This document shows, in pieces, positions 52,961-61,679 of a stretch of DNA of 64,000 nucleotides (positions are counted from its first letter, which is position 1; the number at the start of each line of letters is the position of its first letter). Source of the stretch: Larkinella soli. GTDB lineage: Bacteria > Bacteroidota > Bacteroidia > Cytophagales > Spirosomataceae. The position numbers and the translations under genes are program-made. The notes under the pieces are model-generated. The model did not search any database. It was given only the letters and a program-made list of their open reading frames with translations, and was not told where the DNA came from. The stretch is taken from positions 249,971-313,970 of the forward strand of contig NZ_ML112622.1 of NCBI RefSeq assembly GCF_003703975.1. The letters are read 5' to 3'.

Positions 52961-53893
52961 ATGGGAGCGGTAACGGTTACGAACCTGACCAAAACCTACG
53001 AGAAAGGAAGCGTCACGGCCCTCGACGATGTCTCCTTCCGGGTGGAAGCGGGTGAACTCTTCGGGCTGATCGGCCCGGACGGCGCGGGCAAATCGACCCT
53101 GTTCCGGATTCTGACCACCCTGCTGACGGCCGACCGGGGCACGGCCGGGGTCGACGGCTTCGACGTGGTGAAGGACTACCGGAAAATCCGGAATACGGTG
53201 GGCTATATGCCGGGCCGGTTTTCGCTGTACCAGGACCTGACGGTGGAGGAAAACCTGAACTTCTTCGCCACCCTGTTCGGCACCACGATCCGGGAGAATT
53301 ACCACCTCGTGAAGGACATTTACGAACAGATCGAGCCGTTCAAAGACCGCCGGGCGGGCAAGCTCTCCGGCGGGATGAAACAGAAGCTGGCCCTCTGCTG
53401 CGCCCTGATTCACAAGCCCACAGTGCTGTTTCTGGACGAACCGACCACGGGCGTGGACGTCGTCTCGCGTCGGGAGTTCTGGACCATGCTGAACCGGCTG
53501 AAGGAACAGGGCATCACCATCCTGGTGTCAACGCCTTACATGGACGAAGCCGTTCTCTGTGAGCGGATTGCGCTGATCCAGACCGGGCGGATTCTGTCCA
53601 TCGACACGCCCGACGCCATCGTCCGGGGCTATCCCGACCGGCTTTTTGCCGCCCGCACCGACGACCTCCCCCGGGCGCTGGCCGACCTCCGGGCGAACCC
53701 GTCCGTCCGCAGCACCTACGCCTTCGGCGAATACCTGCACCTGGCGTTCCGGCAGAACGACACCGAAAACGTTTCCGGCCTGAGCCGGTATCTGGCCGAA
53801 AAAGGCCATTCCGGCATTGAAATCAAACCGGTGACGCCCACCATCGAAGACCGCTTCATCGACCTGATGACCCGCGAAACCACCCCATCATGA
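52961..53893 (+). CDS. ABC transporter ATP-binding protein (first of two)
   Basis: A 310-residue protein from the ATG at 52961, 4 bases after the adaptor gene; the upstream Met at 52931 would overlap it. Walker A is GPDGAGKST, the Q loop lies around YMPGRFSLYQDLTVEEN, the signature is LSGGMKQKLAL, Walker B is TVLFLDEPTTGVD, and the switch position is STPYMDEA with Thr-Pro in place of the usual His, so catalysis at this site may be impaired. A C-terminal extension of about 80 residues follows the core. It pairs with the next ATPase as a probable heterodimer, the split equivalent of the fused YbhF ATPase. Its stop overlaps the next ATG by four bases. Confidence 0.9.
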   Translation: MGAVTVTNLTKTYEKGSVTALDDVSFRVEAGELFGLIGPDGAGKSTLFRILTTLLTADRGTAGVDGFDVVKDYRKIRNTVGYMPGRFSLYQDLTVEENLNFFATLFGTTIRENYHLVKDIYEQIEPFKDRRAGKLSGGMKQKLALCCALIHKPTVLFLDEPTTGVDVVSRREFWTMLNRLKEQGITILVSTPYMDEAVLCERIALIQTGRILSIDTPDAIVRGYPDRLFAARTDDLPRALADLRANPSVRSTYAFGEYLHLAFRQNDTENVSGLSRYLAEKGHSGIEIKPVTPTIEDRFIDLMTRETTPS

Positions 53894-54642
53894 ACACAAA
53901 GGAACAAAAAGCCATCGTCTGCCGGGACCTGACCAAACGGTTCGGGGATTTCGTGGCCGTCGACCACATCAGCTTCGAGGTGGAGCGGGGCGAGATTTTC
54001 GGGTTTCTCGGCGCCAACGGAGCCGGCAAAACCACGGCCATGCGGATGCTCTGCGGGCTGTCGCATCCCACCTCCGGCCAGGCGGCCGTCGCCGGTTTCG
54101 ACGTCTACCGCCAGCAGGAATCCATCAAACGCAGCATCGGTTACATGAGCCAGAAATTCTCCCTGTACGAGAACCTGACGGTGCTGGAGAACATCGAATT
54201 TTTCGGGGGGGTGTACGGTTTGTCGGACGCGAAACTGAACCGCCGGAGCGAGCGGCTCATCACGACGCTCGGACTCGGCCAGGAGGCCCGCAAGATGGTC
54301 GGCAGCCTGCCGCTGGGCTGGAAGCAGAAGCTGGCCTTCTCGGTGGCCGTCATCCACGACCCGGCCATCGTGTTTCTGGACGAACCCACCGGGGGCGTCG
54401 ATCCGGTGACGCGCCGGCAGTTCTGGGACCTGATCTACGAGGCCGCCGGACGCGGCATCACCATCTTCGTGACCACGCACTACATGGACGAGGCCGAATA
54501 CTGCAACCGCATCTCGATCATGGTCGACGGGCGGGTGGAAGCCCTCGATACGCCGGGCAACCTGAAACACCGGTTTGCGGCCGATTCCATGGACGAAGTT
54601 TTCTACCAACTGGCCCGGGGCGCCAAGCGTGCCGCCGATTAG
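53890..54642 (+). CDS. ABC transporter ATP-binding protein (second of two)
   Basis: A 250-residue protein with intact core motifs: GANGAGKTT (Walker A), YMSQKFSLYENLTVLENI (Q loop), LPLGWKQKLAF as a degenerate signature (LSGGQ changed to LPLGW), AIVFLDEPTGGVDP (Walker B) and VTTHYMDEAEY with a normal switch His. The degenerate signature here and the unusual switch in its partner would leave one canonical and one non-canonical ATP site in a heterodimer, as seen in asymmetric ABC exporters. The ATG overlaps the stop of the first ATPase gene. Confidence 0.9.
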   Translation: MNTKEQKAIVCRDLTKRFGDFVAVDHISFEVERGEIFGFLGANGAGKTTAMRMLCGLSHPTSGQAAVAGFDVYRQQESIKRSIGYMSQKFSLYENLTVLENIEFFGGVYGLSDAKLNRRSERLITTLGLGQEARKMVGSLPLGWKQKLAFSVAVIHDPAIVFLDEPTGGVDPVTRRQFWDLIYEAAGRGITIFVTTHYMDEAEYCNRISIMVDGRVEALDTPGNLKHRFAADSMDEVFYQLARGAKRAAD

Positions 54643-54660
54643 CCGCAACCCCGACGACCG

Positions 54661-55767
54661 ATGAAACAGCTACTGGTCTTCATCCGAAAAGAATTTTACC
54701 ATGTCTTCCGCGACCGGCGCACCCTGCTGATCCTGTTCGGTCTGCCGACGGCGCAGATTCTGCTGTTCGGATACGCCCTGAGCAGCGAAGTCCGAAACAT
54801 CAACCTGGGTGTCGTCGATTTTGCCAAAGACCCGGCTTCGCAGCAGATCGTCAGTCGGGTGCAGTCCAGCCGGTATTTCAACCTGAAGGAGGCCATTCCG
54901 ACCTACGACGCCATGCAGCGGGCCTTCCGCGAAAACCGCATCCGGGCGGCCCTGATCATCCCGGCCGGGTTCAACGGCGACCTCCGGCATACGAACCGCG
55001 CGCAGGTGCAGGTCATCGCCGATGCCTCCGACCCCAACGCGGCCACGACGATCACGAATTACCTGACGGGCATCATCGGCGACTATCAGCGGGAACTAAA
55101 CGCCACGGCGGCCCTGCCCTACCGGATCGGCACCGAAACCCGGATGCTCTACAACCCGGACCTGAACGGCTCGCTGAACTTTATTCCGGGGGTGCTGGCG
55201 CTCATCCTGATGATCGTCTGCACGACGCTGACCTCCGTGTCGGTGGTGCGGGAAAAGGAACTCGGCACGATGGAAGTTCTGCTGGTGTCGCCGTTCCGGC
55301 CCATTCTGGTGCTGATCGCCAAGGCCACGCCCTACCTGGTGCTGTCGCTGCTCGACTTCACGCTGATTCTGCTGCTGGCGGTATTCGTGCTGGACGTGCC
55401 GGTGCGGGGCAGTCTGCTGCTGCTGTTTGCCGAGAGCGCGCTGTTCATCGTCTGCTGCCTGTCGCTGGGGCTGATGATCTCCAACGTCACGGCATCGCAG
55501 CAGGTGGCGATGCTGGCGTCCATGATGGGCATGATGCTGCCGACGCTGCTGTTCACCGGTTTCCTGTTTCCGCTAGAAAACATGCCGCTGCCGCTGCAAT
55601 GGATCTCGCGGGTGGTGCCGGCCCGCTGGTATTACCTGATCGTCAAGGCCATCATGCTGAAGGGGCTGGGGTTTGCCGCAGTCTGGAAAGAAACGGCGGT
55701 GCTGGTGGGGATGGCGCTGGCGCTGCTCGGGGTTAGTCTCAGAAACTTTAAAATCCGGCTGGCATGA
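54661..55767 (+). CDS. ABC-2 type permease (YbhS/YbhR-like), first
   Basis: A 368-residue inner-membrane protein. An N-terminal helix (LLILFGLPTAQILLFGYALS) is followed by a periplasmic region of about 140 residues (INLGVVDFAKDPASQQIVSR and AALIIPAGFNGDLRHTNRAQ). The last five helices start at FIPGVLALILMIVCTTLTSV and include the cytoplasmic loop VREKELGTMEVLLVSPFRP, the ABC-2 coupling motif. With the second permease and the two ATPases it forms the inner-membrane exporter. The gene lies 18 bases after the ATPase and overlaps the next ATG by four bases. Confidence 0.92.
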   Translation: MKQLLVFIRKEFYHVFRDRRTLLILFGLPTAQILLFGYALSSEVRNINLGVVDFAKDPASQQIVSRVQSSRYFNLKEAIPTYDAMQRAFRENRIRAALIIPAGFNGDLRHTNRAQVQVIADASDPNAATTITNYLTGIIGDYQRELNATAALPYRIGTETRMLYNPDLNGSLNFIPGVLALILMIVCTTLTSVSVVREKELGTMEVLLVSPFRPILVLIAKATPYLVLSLLDFTLILLLAVFVLDVPVRGSLLLLFAESALFIVCCLSLGLMISNVTASQQVAMLASMMGMMLPTLLFTGFLFPLENMPLPLQWISRVVPARWYYLIVKAIMLKGLGFAAVWKETAVLVGMALALLGVSLRNFKIRLA

Positions 55768-56882
55768 GAACGTTGAAATTCCTGTTACGCAAAGAATTCC
55801 GGCAGATATTCCGGGATAAAAGCATTCTGGCGATGATCTTCATCATGCCGACGGTGCAATTGATCATCATGCCGCTGGCGGCCAATTACGAGGTCAAAAA
55901 CATCCAGCTGGCCGTCGTCGACCGCGACCACAGTTCGTATTCCCAACAACTGATTGCGAAGATCGGCGCTTCGGGCTACTTCCGGATCGTGGCCGACCCC
56001 CGCTCGTTCCGGGACGCCCTGCGGCTGGTGGAAGGCAACCGGGCCGACCTGGTGATGGAAATACCGGCCGGATTCGAGCGCAATCTCGTGCGGGAAGGGG
56101 CGCAGAACCTGGCCCTGTCCGTCGATGCCATCAACGGCACCAAAGCCGGGCTGGGAGCCGCCTATCTGACCCGCATCATCGGCGACTTCAACACCGACGT
56201 GCGGCTGGAATGGGTGGAGCCGGGGCGCTTCAACCCCATGGCCACCATCGAGGTTACATCCCTCAACTGGTTCAACCCCCGGGCCGAATACCGGTTTTTC
56301 ATGGTGCCGGCCATCCTGGTGCTGCTGCTGACGCTGGTGGGCGGTTTTCTGTCGGCCCTGAATATCGTGCGGGAGAAGGAGATCGGCACCATCGAGCAGA
56401 TCAACGTGAGTCCCATCCGGAAATGGCAGTTCATCCTCGGCAAAATGATCCCGTTCTGGGTGCTGGGCCTGATCGTGTTCACCATCGGCCTGACCATCGC
56501 CCGGGTCGTATACGGCATCATCCCGGCCGGGAGCCTGCTGACGCTGTACGTCTTTGCCGCCGTGTATCTGGTGGCGCTGCTGGGCTTCGGCCTGCTCATC
56601 TCGACCTTCAGCGACACCCAGATTCAGGCCATGTTTGTGGCGTTTTTCTTCATCATGATCTTTATCCTGATGAGCGGGCTGTTTACGTCGATCGACAGTA
56701 TGCCCGTCTGGGCACGGACCATCGCCTACCTGACGCCCGTCACGCACTTCATCGAGGTCATGCGCATGATCGTCCTGAAAGGCAGCGGGCTGGCCGACGT
56801 CTCGCGGCAACTGCTCTACGAGGGCCTGTTCGCGGTCGTTCTCAACGGCTGGGCCATCCTGAATTACCGCAAAACCACCTGA
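55764..56882 (+). CDS. ABC-2 type permease (YbhR/YbhS-like), second
   Basis: A 372-residue paralogue of the preceding permease with the same topology: N-terminal helix (LAMIFIMPTVQLIIMPLAAN), large periplasmic domain (IQLAVVDRDHSSYSQQLIAK), then five helices with the coupling loop VREKEIGTIEQINVSPIRKW. It would form a heterodimer with the first permease. It is the last gene of the operon and is convergent with the small secreted protein gene at 56900 (17 bases between stops). The exported substrate is unknown; drugs, dyes or lipids are typical for the family. Confidence 0.92.
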   Translation: MRTLKFLLRKEFRQIFRDKSILAMIFIMPTVQLIIMPLAANYEVKNIQLAVVDRDHSSYSQQLIAKIGASGYFRIVADPRSFRDALRLVEGNRADLVMEIPAGFERNLVREGAQNLALSVDAINGTKAGLGAAYLTRIIGDFNTDVRLEWVEPGRFNPMATIEVTSLNWFNPRAEYRFFMVPAILVLLLTLVGGFLSALNIVREKEIGTIEQINVSPIRKWQFILGKMIPFWVLGLIVFTIGLTIARVVYGIIPAGSLLTLYVFAAVYLVALLGFGLLISTFSDTQIQAMFVAFFFIMIFILMSGLFTSIDSMPVWARTIAYLTPVTHFIEVMRMIVLKGSGLADVSRQLLYEGLFAVVLNGWAILNYRKTT

Positions 56883-56899
56883 ATGACGTCCATACTGCC

Positions 56900-57304
56900 C
56901 TATTTCGGCTTTTCTTCCTCCTTCGTCATCAGGGTTCCGCGGGCGATCGGTTCCGGCTTCGACTGCGGGGTCTCGTAGCGCAGCAGGGTCGCCGTCGGAT
57001 GAACGGCCTTGGGTGCCTTCGTCACCAGCAGCTGATAAGACCGGTTGCCGATCACGAGGTTGTAGTAGGTCATCCCGCCCGACTCCTGCGCCAGCCCCCA
57101 GTTGGCCACCGGCTCTTTGGCAATGAAGGTTTCGTCTTCTTCCTTCAGAGCCGCAAAGGTCGTGTCGGGTGTGAACTGCTTGCCGGTCACGCCCGAAATC
57201 ACCTTGACGATGGCGGGCGGGGCCGACGGGGCGGTTTTATTCTGCGCCGAAGCTGACGCTCCCATCAGCAGAATCGGCAGTAATAGAGCAATGATCGTTT
57301 TCAT
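56900..57304 (-). CDS. Hypothetical secreted protein
   Basis: A 134-residue protein with a clear signal peptide (IIALLLPILLMGASASAQN), then a mostly polar domain of about 110 residues (VKVISGVTGKQFTPDTTFAA and YYNLVIGNRSYQLLVTKAPK) and a charged Lys/Glu tail. I recognise no family and no motif. It is monocistronic and convergent with the efflux operon, and upstream of it lies the end of the trehalose synthase gene on the same strand, 44 bases away, so read-through from that gene is possible. Confidence 0.65.
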   Translation of the reverse strand: MKTIIALLLPILLMGASASAQNKTAPSAPPAIVKVISGVTGKQFTPDTTFAALKEEDETFIAKEPVANWGLAQESGGMTYYNLVIGNRSYQLLVTKAPKAVHPTATLLRYETPQSKPEPIARGTLMTKEEEKPK

Positions 57305-57348
57305 AACGTTCGCTGTAAACTTAAGCTGATCGGGATTTACAACCAGTC

Positions 57349-60300
57349 CTAACCGGCGGTCAAATCCTGCCCAGCCGGCCGGAGGGGCATCAGCTGCCGG
57401 AGGATGCGCAGCGGAATGCCGACGTAGTCCGGGCGGTGGTTCAGCTCCTGGTTAAGGTCCATCAGCGCCTTTTCGAGCAGATAGGTATCCAGCATCAGTT
57501 CCAGGTCTTCCGGCTGATCCGGCAGGATGGAACTCGATCCCAGGGTCGAAAAATACGCTTTCGTAAAAAAGCCGCTCATCGAATGCGCCCAGAAGTCGGC
57601 GAACGGCAGCAGCTGCTTCGTCTCCTCCTCGGGCACCTGAATATTATTCCGGAAGCCCTCATAGGCAGCATAGTACAGCGAATGAACCAGATAGGCCACA
57701 TCCCGCAGGGGGGAGCGTTTCAGGCGTCGCTCGCTGTAGCTGCGGCCCGGGTCGCCCCCGAAATCCTGAATGACGATGCCTTTTCCCGTCATCATCATCT
57801 TGTCCAGCGTCAGGTTTCCATGAATGCGGATCTTGCCGGCGTCCAGCTTCTTTGCGTAAATACGCTTCAGAAGGCCCAGCAGTTCGTTTTTCCGCTCCAG
57901 CAGGGTCTCGGCCTCCGCCCGGACGTCGTCCGGCAGCCCGCTCCGGCGCCGGTTCTGGAACGTCTCCCGCACCAGCGACTGGAATCCGGAGAACAGCGCC
58001 CGCTGGTAGTGCAGGGAGAAGTTCTCGGGGGCAAAATCCTTCTGGCCGTCACCGGCGGCCAGGGCCTGGTGCATCCGGGCCGTACACTCTCCGAAACGTC
58101 GAACCTGATCGGCCGCCCGGGGTCCCAGCAGGTCCTGCACCTCGGGAGCCAGTTCGTCGAACCCGACGGGCCGGATGAGCGAGCCTCTCCGCTGGCCGGG
58201 GTTCACCTCGCTGAGGTCGCGGGCCAGGATGCGTTCGAGGTAGTTGTTGATCCGTTCCAGCATGTAACTCTGGCCGTCGCCGTGGTTCTCCGCCATTTCC
58301 TGCATCATGCCGAGCGTGAGCGCCGGGCCGCCGGAGCGCAGTTCGACGGTGCCGACAAACGGCAGAACGTGCGCAAACCCGTCTTTTCCGGCCAGATACC
58401 GGCTTATTTCGACGTCCGGGTTGGCAACCTGATCGACCTTGCGGTACATCTTCAGCTGGTAACAGTTGTTGTAGCCGACCGCGATGTAGGACGGCGTGGC
58501 CGCCACCACTTTCGGCCGGACTTCCGGCGTCTCCTCCAGGAAGTTCTTCAGGGCGGTGCCGTCGTTGAAGGCCAGCTTTTCGTCCGGCCCGGCCCCTTCC
58601 GGTTCTCCGGCCATGCGGTTCAGCATCACTTTCTGAAATTCCTCGATATAGAGCGCGTCACAAAGCACGGCGGTTTCCTCCCCGCTGCGGACCTGCGCCA
58701 GAACTGCCTGCGGGCTGGTTTCGAGAAGCCGGGCGGCTTCCGGATCACGCGCCAGGGCGACAGGCAGCTGGTACCGGTCGGGAAGGCCCCGGCCGTAGGT
58801 CGTTTCGATCAGTAGGAGGTAGGCTTTGGTTTCGGCCAGCGGCACAGGAACGGTTTCCACCACGGAGACGCCGTGCAGATTCCGGTCTTTTCCGTCGAAC
58901 CAGGCCACCCGCTGCAGGTATTCGGGCAGAATCCGGGTTTCCATTCGTTCGCGGAAATCCGGACTCAGCAGGTCCCGCCAGGTATTGACCTCCAGCGAAG
59001 GCAGCGACTCCACCGGAACGGCGTCCGGACAGGTCGGTTCCAGCACGAACCACTGGTAGTCGAACGAGGCCAGCGTGAACAGGTAGGCGCCGGTATCCCG
59101 GACCGGCGGAAACTGGTTGCGGCTGAAGGCTTCGGTAAGGCAATACCCCTTGAAGTCGCTCAGGTCGATCTCGGCGGGCTGGGCATACTTCGAGAGGTTG
59201 ACCACGATGAGAAGGATTTCGTCCTCATACCGGCGCGTAAAAGCCAGCACCTTGGGATTCTCGACGTTCAGAAAGGTCAGGTCACCCCGCCCGAAGGCCT
59301 TGTACTTCTTGCGGAGGTTGATCATCCGCTTCGTGAACCAGAACAGCGAGGACGTATTGCGTCGCTGCATCTCGACGTTCACCGACTCGTAGTGGTATTC
59401 GGGGTCCAGAATGGTCGGCAGGTACAGCTTCTGCGGGTTGGCCGACGAGAAACCGGCGTTCCGGTCGGGCGACCACTGCATGGGCGTCCGGACGCCGTCG
59501 CGGTCGCCGAGGTAAAAGTTGTCGCCCATGCCGATTTCGTCGCCGTAATACAGCACCGGTGTGCCCGGCAGCGAGAACAGCAGGCTGTTGAGCAGCTCGA
59601 TTTTCCGGCGGTTGTTGTCCATCAGGGGCGCCAGCCGGTGCCGGATGCCGAGGTTGATGCGGGCTTTCGGGTCTTTGGCGTACGTCTTGTACATATAATC
59701 CCGCTCCTCGTCGGTCACCATTTCGAGCGTCAGCTCGTCGTGGTTCCGCAGGAACATGGCCCACTGGCAGGTCGGCGGGATGGCCGGCGTCTGCTCGAAA
59801 ATGTCGGTGATCGGATAGCGGTCTTCCATCTGAAGCGCCATGAACATCCGCGGCATTACCGGGAAGTGGTAGTTCATGTGACACTCGTCGCCGTCGCCGA
59901 AATACGAAGCCGAATCTTCCGGCCACATATTGGCTTCGGCCAGAAAAACTACCCCCGGAAAATGGTCGTCGACGTGTTTGCGGAGTTTTTTCAGGAACAC
60001 GTGGGTTTCGGGCAGGTTCTCGCCGTTGGTGCCTTCGCGCTCGTACAGGTACGGCACCGCGTCGAGCCGGAAGCCGTCGACGCCCATGGCGCACCAGTAA
60101 TCGATGATTTTGAACACCTCCTCCTGCACCTGCGGACTGTCGTAGTTCAGGTCGGGCTGGTGGTGAAAGAACCGGTGCCAGTAATACTGGCCGGCCACGG
60201 GGTCCCAGGTCCAGTTGGAAGCCTCGAAATCCTGAAAAATGATCCGGACGTCCTTATACTGGGTGGGGTCGTCGGTCCAGACATAGAACTCCCGTTCGGG

Positions 60301-60690
60301 CGAGCCTTTGGGGGCCGTCCGTGCGCGCTGGAACCAGGGGTGCTGGTCGGAGGTGTGGTTGATGACCAGCTCCGTGATGACTTTCAGGTTGCGTTTATGA
60401 GCCTCTTCCAGAAACTGCCGGAATTGCCGGATGGTGCCGTAAGAAGGATTGATGTTATAATAGTCCGCGATGTCGTAGCCGTCGTCACGCAGCGGAGACG
60501 GGTAGAAGGGCAGCACCCAGATGGCCGTTACACCCAGTTCCTGGAGGTAGTCCAGGCGTTCGAGCAGGCCCTGAAAGTCGCCGATGCCGTCGCCGTTCCC
60601 GTCCCGGAACGCCTTGATGTGCAGCTCATAAATGATCGCATCTTTATACCAATGGAGTTTATCGTCAAGTTTGATGTCACTTCCTGCCAT
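57349..60690 (-). CDS. treS: Trehalose synthase fused to maltokinase
   Basis: A 1113-residue bifunctional protein. Residues about 12-560 form a GH13 barrel: KDAIIYELHIKAFRDGNGDG, then VINHTSDQHPWFQRAR. The catalytic Asp is in GFRLDAVPYL, the acid/base Glu in VVFLAEANMWPED, and the second Asp in FLRNHDELTLEM. It interconverts maltose and trehalose. Residues about 600-1113 are a maltokinase-like domain (Pep2/Mak), with IRIHGNLTLDKMMM and IQDFGGDPGRSYSERRLKRS as the kinase catalytic and metal loops. It makes maltose 1-phosphate, the donor for GlgE. GlgE and GlgB are not in the window. Fused TreS-Mak proteins are known from several phyla. It is a single gene. Confidence 0.93.
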   Translation of the reverse strand: MAGSDIKLDDKLHWYKDAIIYELHIKAFRDGNGDGIGDFQGLLERLDYLQELGVTAIWVLPFYPSPLRDDGYDIADYYNINPSYGTIRQFRQFLEEAHKRNLKVITELVINHTSDQHPWFQRARTAPKGSPEREFYVWTDDPTQYKDVRIIFQDFEASNWTWDPVAGQYYWHRFFHHQPDLNYDSPQVQEEVFKIIDYWCAMGVDGFRLDAVPYLYEREGTNGENLPETHVFLKKLRKHVDDHFPGVVFLAEANMWPEDSASYFGDGDECHMNYHFPVMPRMFMALQMEDRYPITDIFEQTPAIPPTCQWAMFLRNHDELTLEMVTDEERDYMYKTYAKDPKARINLGIRHRLAPLMDNNRRKIELLNSLLFSLPGTPVLYYGDEIGMGDNFYLGDRDGVRTPMQWSPDRNAGFSSANPQKLYLPTILDPEYHYESVNVEMQRRNTSSLFWFTKRMINLRKKYKAFGRGDLTFLNVENPKVLAFTRRYEDEILLIVVNLSKYAQPAEIDLSDFKGYCLTEAFSRNQFPPVRDTGAYLFTLASFDYQWFVLEPTCPDAVPVESLPSLEVNTWRDLLSPDFRERMETRILPEYLQRVAWFDGKDRNLHGVSVVETVPVPLAETKAYLLLIETTYGRGLPDRYQLPVALARDPEAARLLETSPQAVLAQVRSGEETAVLCDALYIEEFQKVMLNRMAGEPEGAGPDEKLAFNDGTALKNFLEETPEVRPKVVAATPSYIAVGYNNCYQLKMYRKVDQVANPDVEISRYLAGKDGFAHVLPFVGTVELRSGGPALTLGMMQEMAENHGDGQSYMLERINNYLERILARDLSEVNPGQRRGSLIRPVGFDELAPEVQDLLGPRAADQVRRFGECTARMHQALAAGDGQKDFAPENFSLHYQRALFSGFQSLVRETFQNRRRSGLPDDVRAEAETLLERKNELLGLLKRIYAKKLDAGKIRIHGNLTLDKMMMTGKGIVIQDFGGDPGRSYSERRLKRSPLRDVAYLVHSLYYAAYEGFRNNIQVPEEETKQLLPFADFWAHSMSGFFTKAYFSTLGSSSILPDQPEDLELMLDTYLLEKALMDLNQELNHRPDYVGIPLRILRQLMPLRPAGQDLTAG

Positions 60691-60809
60691 AGTTCGTCAA
60701 TCAAGAGAGACTAAAATGGGTTTCCGATTACAGGTAATAAGACGGTATCTCCCTTTTTTGTTGGGAAAAGAATACCAAGCGGGAACGAAACGGGGGAAGG
60801 AAAGAAAAA

Positions 60810-60839
60810 ATAGCCGCCGGAAAGGGTTCCGGCGGCTAT
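60810..60839 (-). terminator. Intrinsic terminator of the aldo/keto reductase locus
   Basis: ATAGCCGCCGGAA, loop AGGG, exact complement: 13 perfect base pairs. On the minus strand the stem is followed by TTTTTTCTTT. It ends transcripts coming from 61666 before they reach the trehalose synthase gene. Confidence 0.85.
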
Positions 60840-60986
60840 CTGGCAACAACAAACTCAAAAACGATTAAGACGATGAAAAAGGCCTTAATACAAAGTTTTA
60901 CGGGACGCTTTAAAAGTAGCCCGGCTTTCTTAAAACCGGCTTAGGAAGGCATTAGAATTTCCTTAGTAAAAGGAAAGCGGCCGGGT

Positions 60987-61666
60987 TCAGCGCATCGCCA
61001 GGGGCGTTTTCCGGCGCGGGGGCGGGAAGGCCCCGTCCGGCACCCGGAGGTCTTCTTCGGTCAGGACCAGGTCCAGGGCCGCCCGGTTTTCGCGGACGGG
61101 TTCGGGGCGGGCGGCTTTCGGAATGACGAGGCAGTCGCCGGACCGCAGCAGCCACGCCAGCGCCACCTGCGAGGGCGTGGCTCCGTGCCGGTGCGAAATC
61201 TGCTTCAGGATCGGGTTTTCCAGCAGCGACCGCTGGCTGCTGCCCGTATGTTCGATGGGCGAATAGGCCATGGCCGGCAGGATTCGAGGGTTTCGGCCAG
61301 CGAAACGGAGCCTCGCCAGTGAAGCAGATACAGGTCCAGATAGTCGGTTCTGAGCCGACGCAGGCTGCGCTCACAGGCTTCGACGGCGCTGCGCCGGCCC
61401 GCGTGGTGCGGATAGACCTTGCTCACCAGACAGACCTCATCCCGGCGGCCCGCGATGGCCTCCCCGACCAGTGCTTCCGCACCGCCTTCGGCGTACATCT
61501 CCGCCGTGTCGATCAGGGTCATGCCGAGGTCGAGGCCGAGCCGCAGCGACTGAATCTCCGCCTGCCGGCGGGCGCGTTGTTCACCCATGCGCCAGTTGCC
61601 CTGCCCCAGCGCCGGAACAGCCCGGCCCGACGGCAGCAGACAGGTCCGTGTCGAAAGATCCTTCAT
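60987..61666 (-). pseudogene. Aldo/keto reductase with an internal deletion
   Basis: The N-terminal part, from the ATG at 61666, has the family motifs: [19 protein letters not shown], the catalytic Asp and Tyr in [12 protein letters not shown], the Lys in [10 protein letters not shown] and the His in YLLHWRG. It runs to ETLES near 61277. The C-terminal part ([10 protein letters not shown] onwards, ending at 60987) continues in another frame. About 55-60 residues normally between these points, with the segment like KIRHWGVSNF, are missing, and the junction shifts the frame. The upstream half would end in a short nonsense tail at 61205. I conclude that the gene has been inactivated by a deletion of about 170 bases. 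It lies just downstream of the DisA_N-like gene on the same strand. Confidence 0.85.
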
Positions 61667-61679
61667 GAAAAAAACCGGA

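Noticed and set aside
58873-60714. 613-codon plus-strand frame opposite treS
   Set aside because: Antisense shadow of the trehalose synthase domain; no recognisable protein features.
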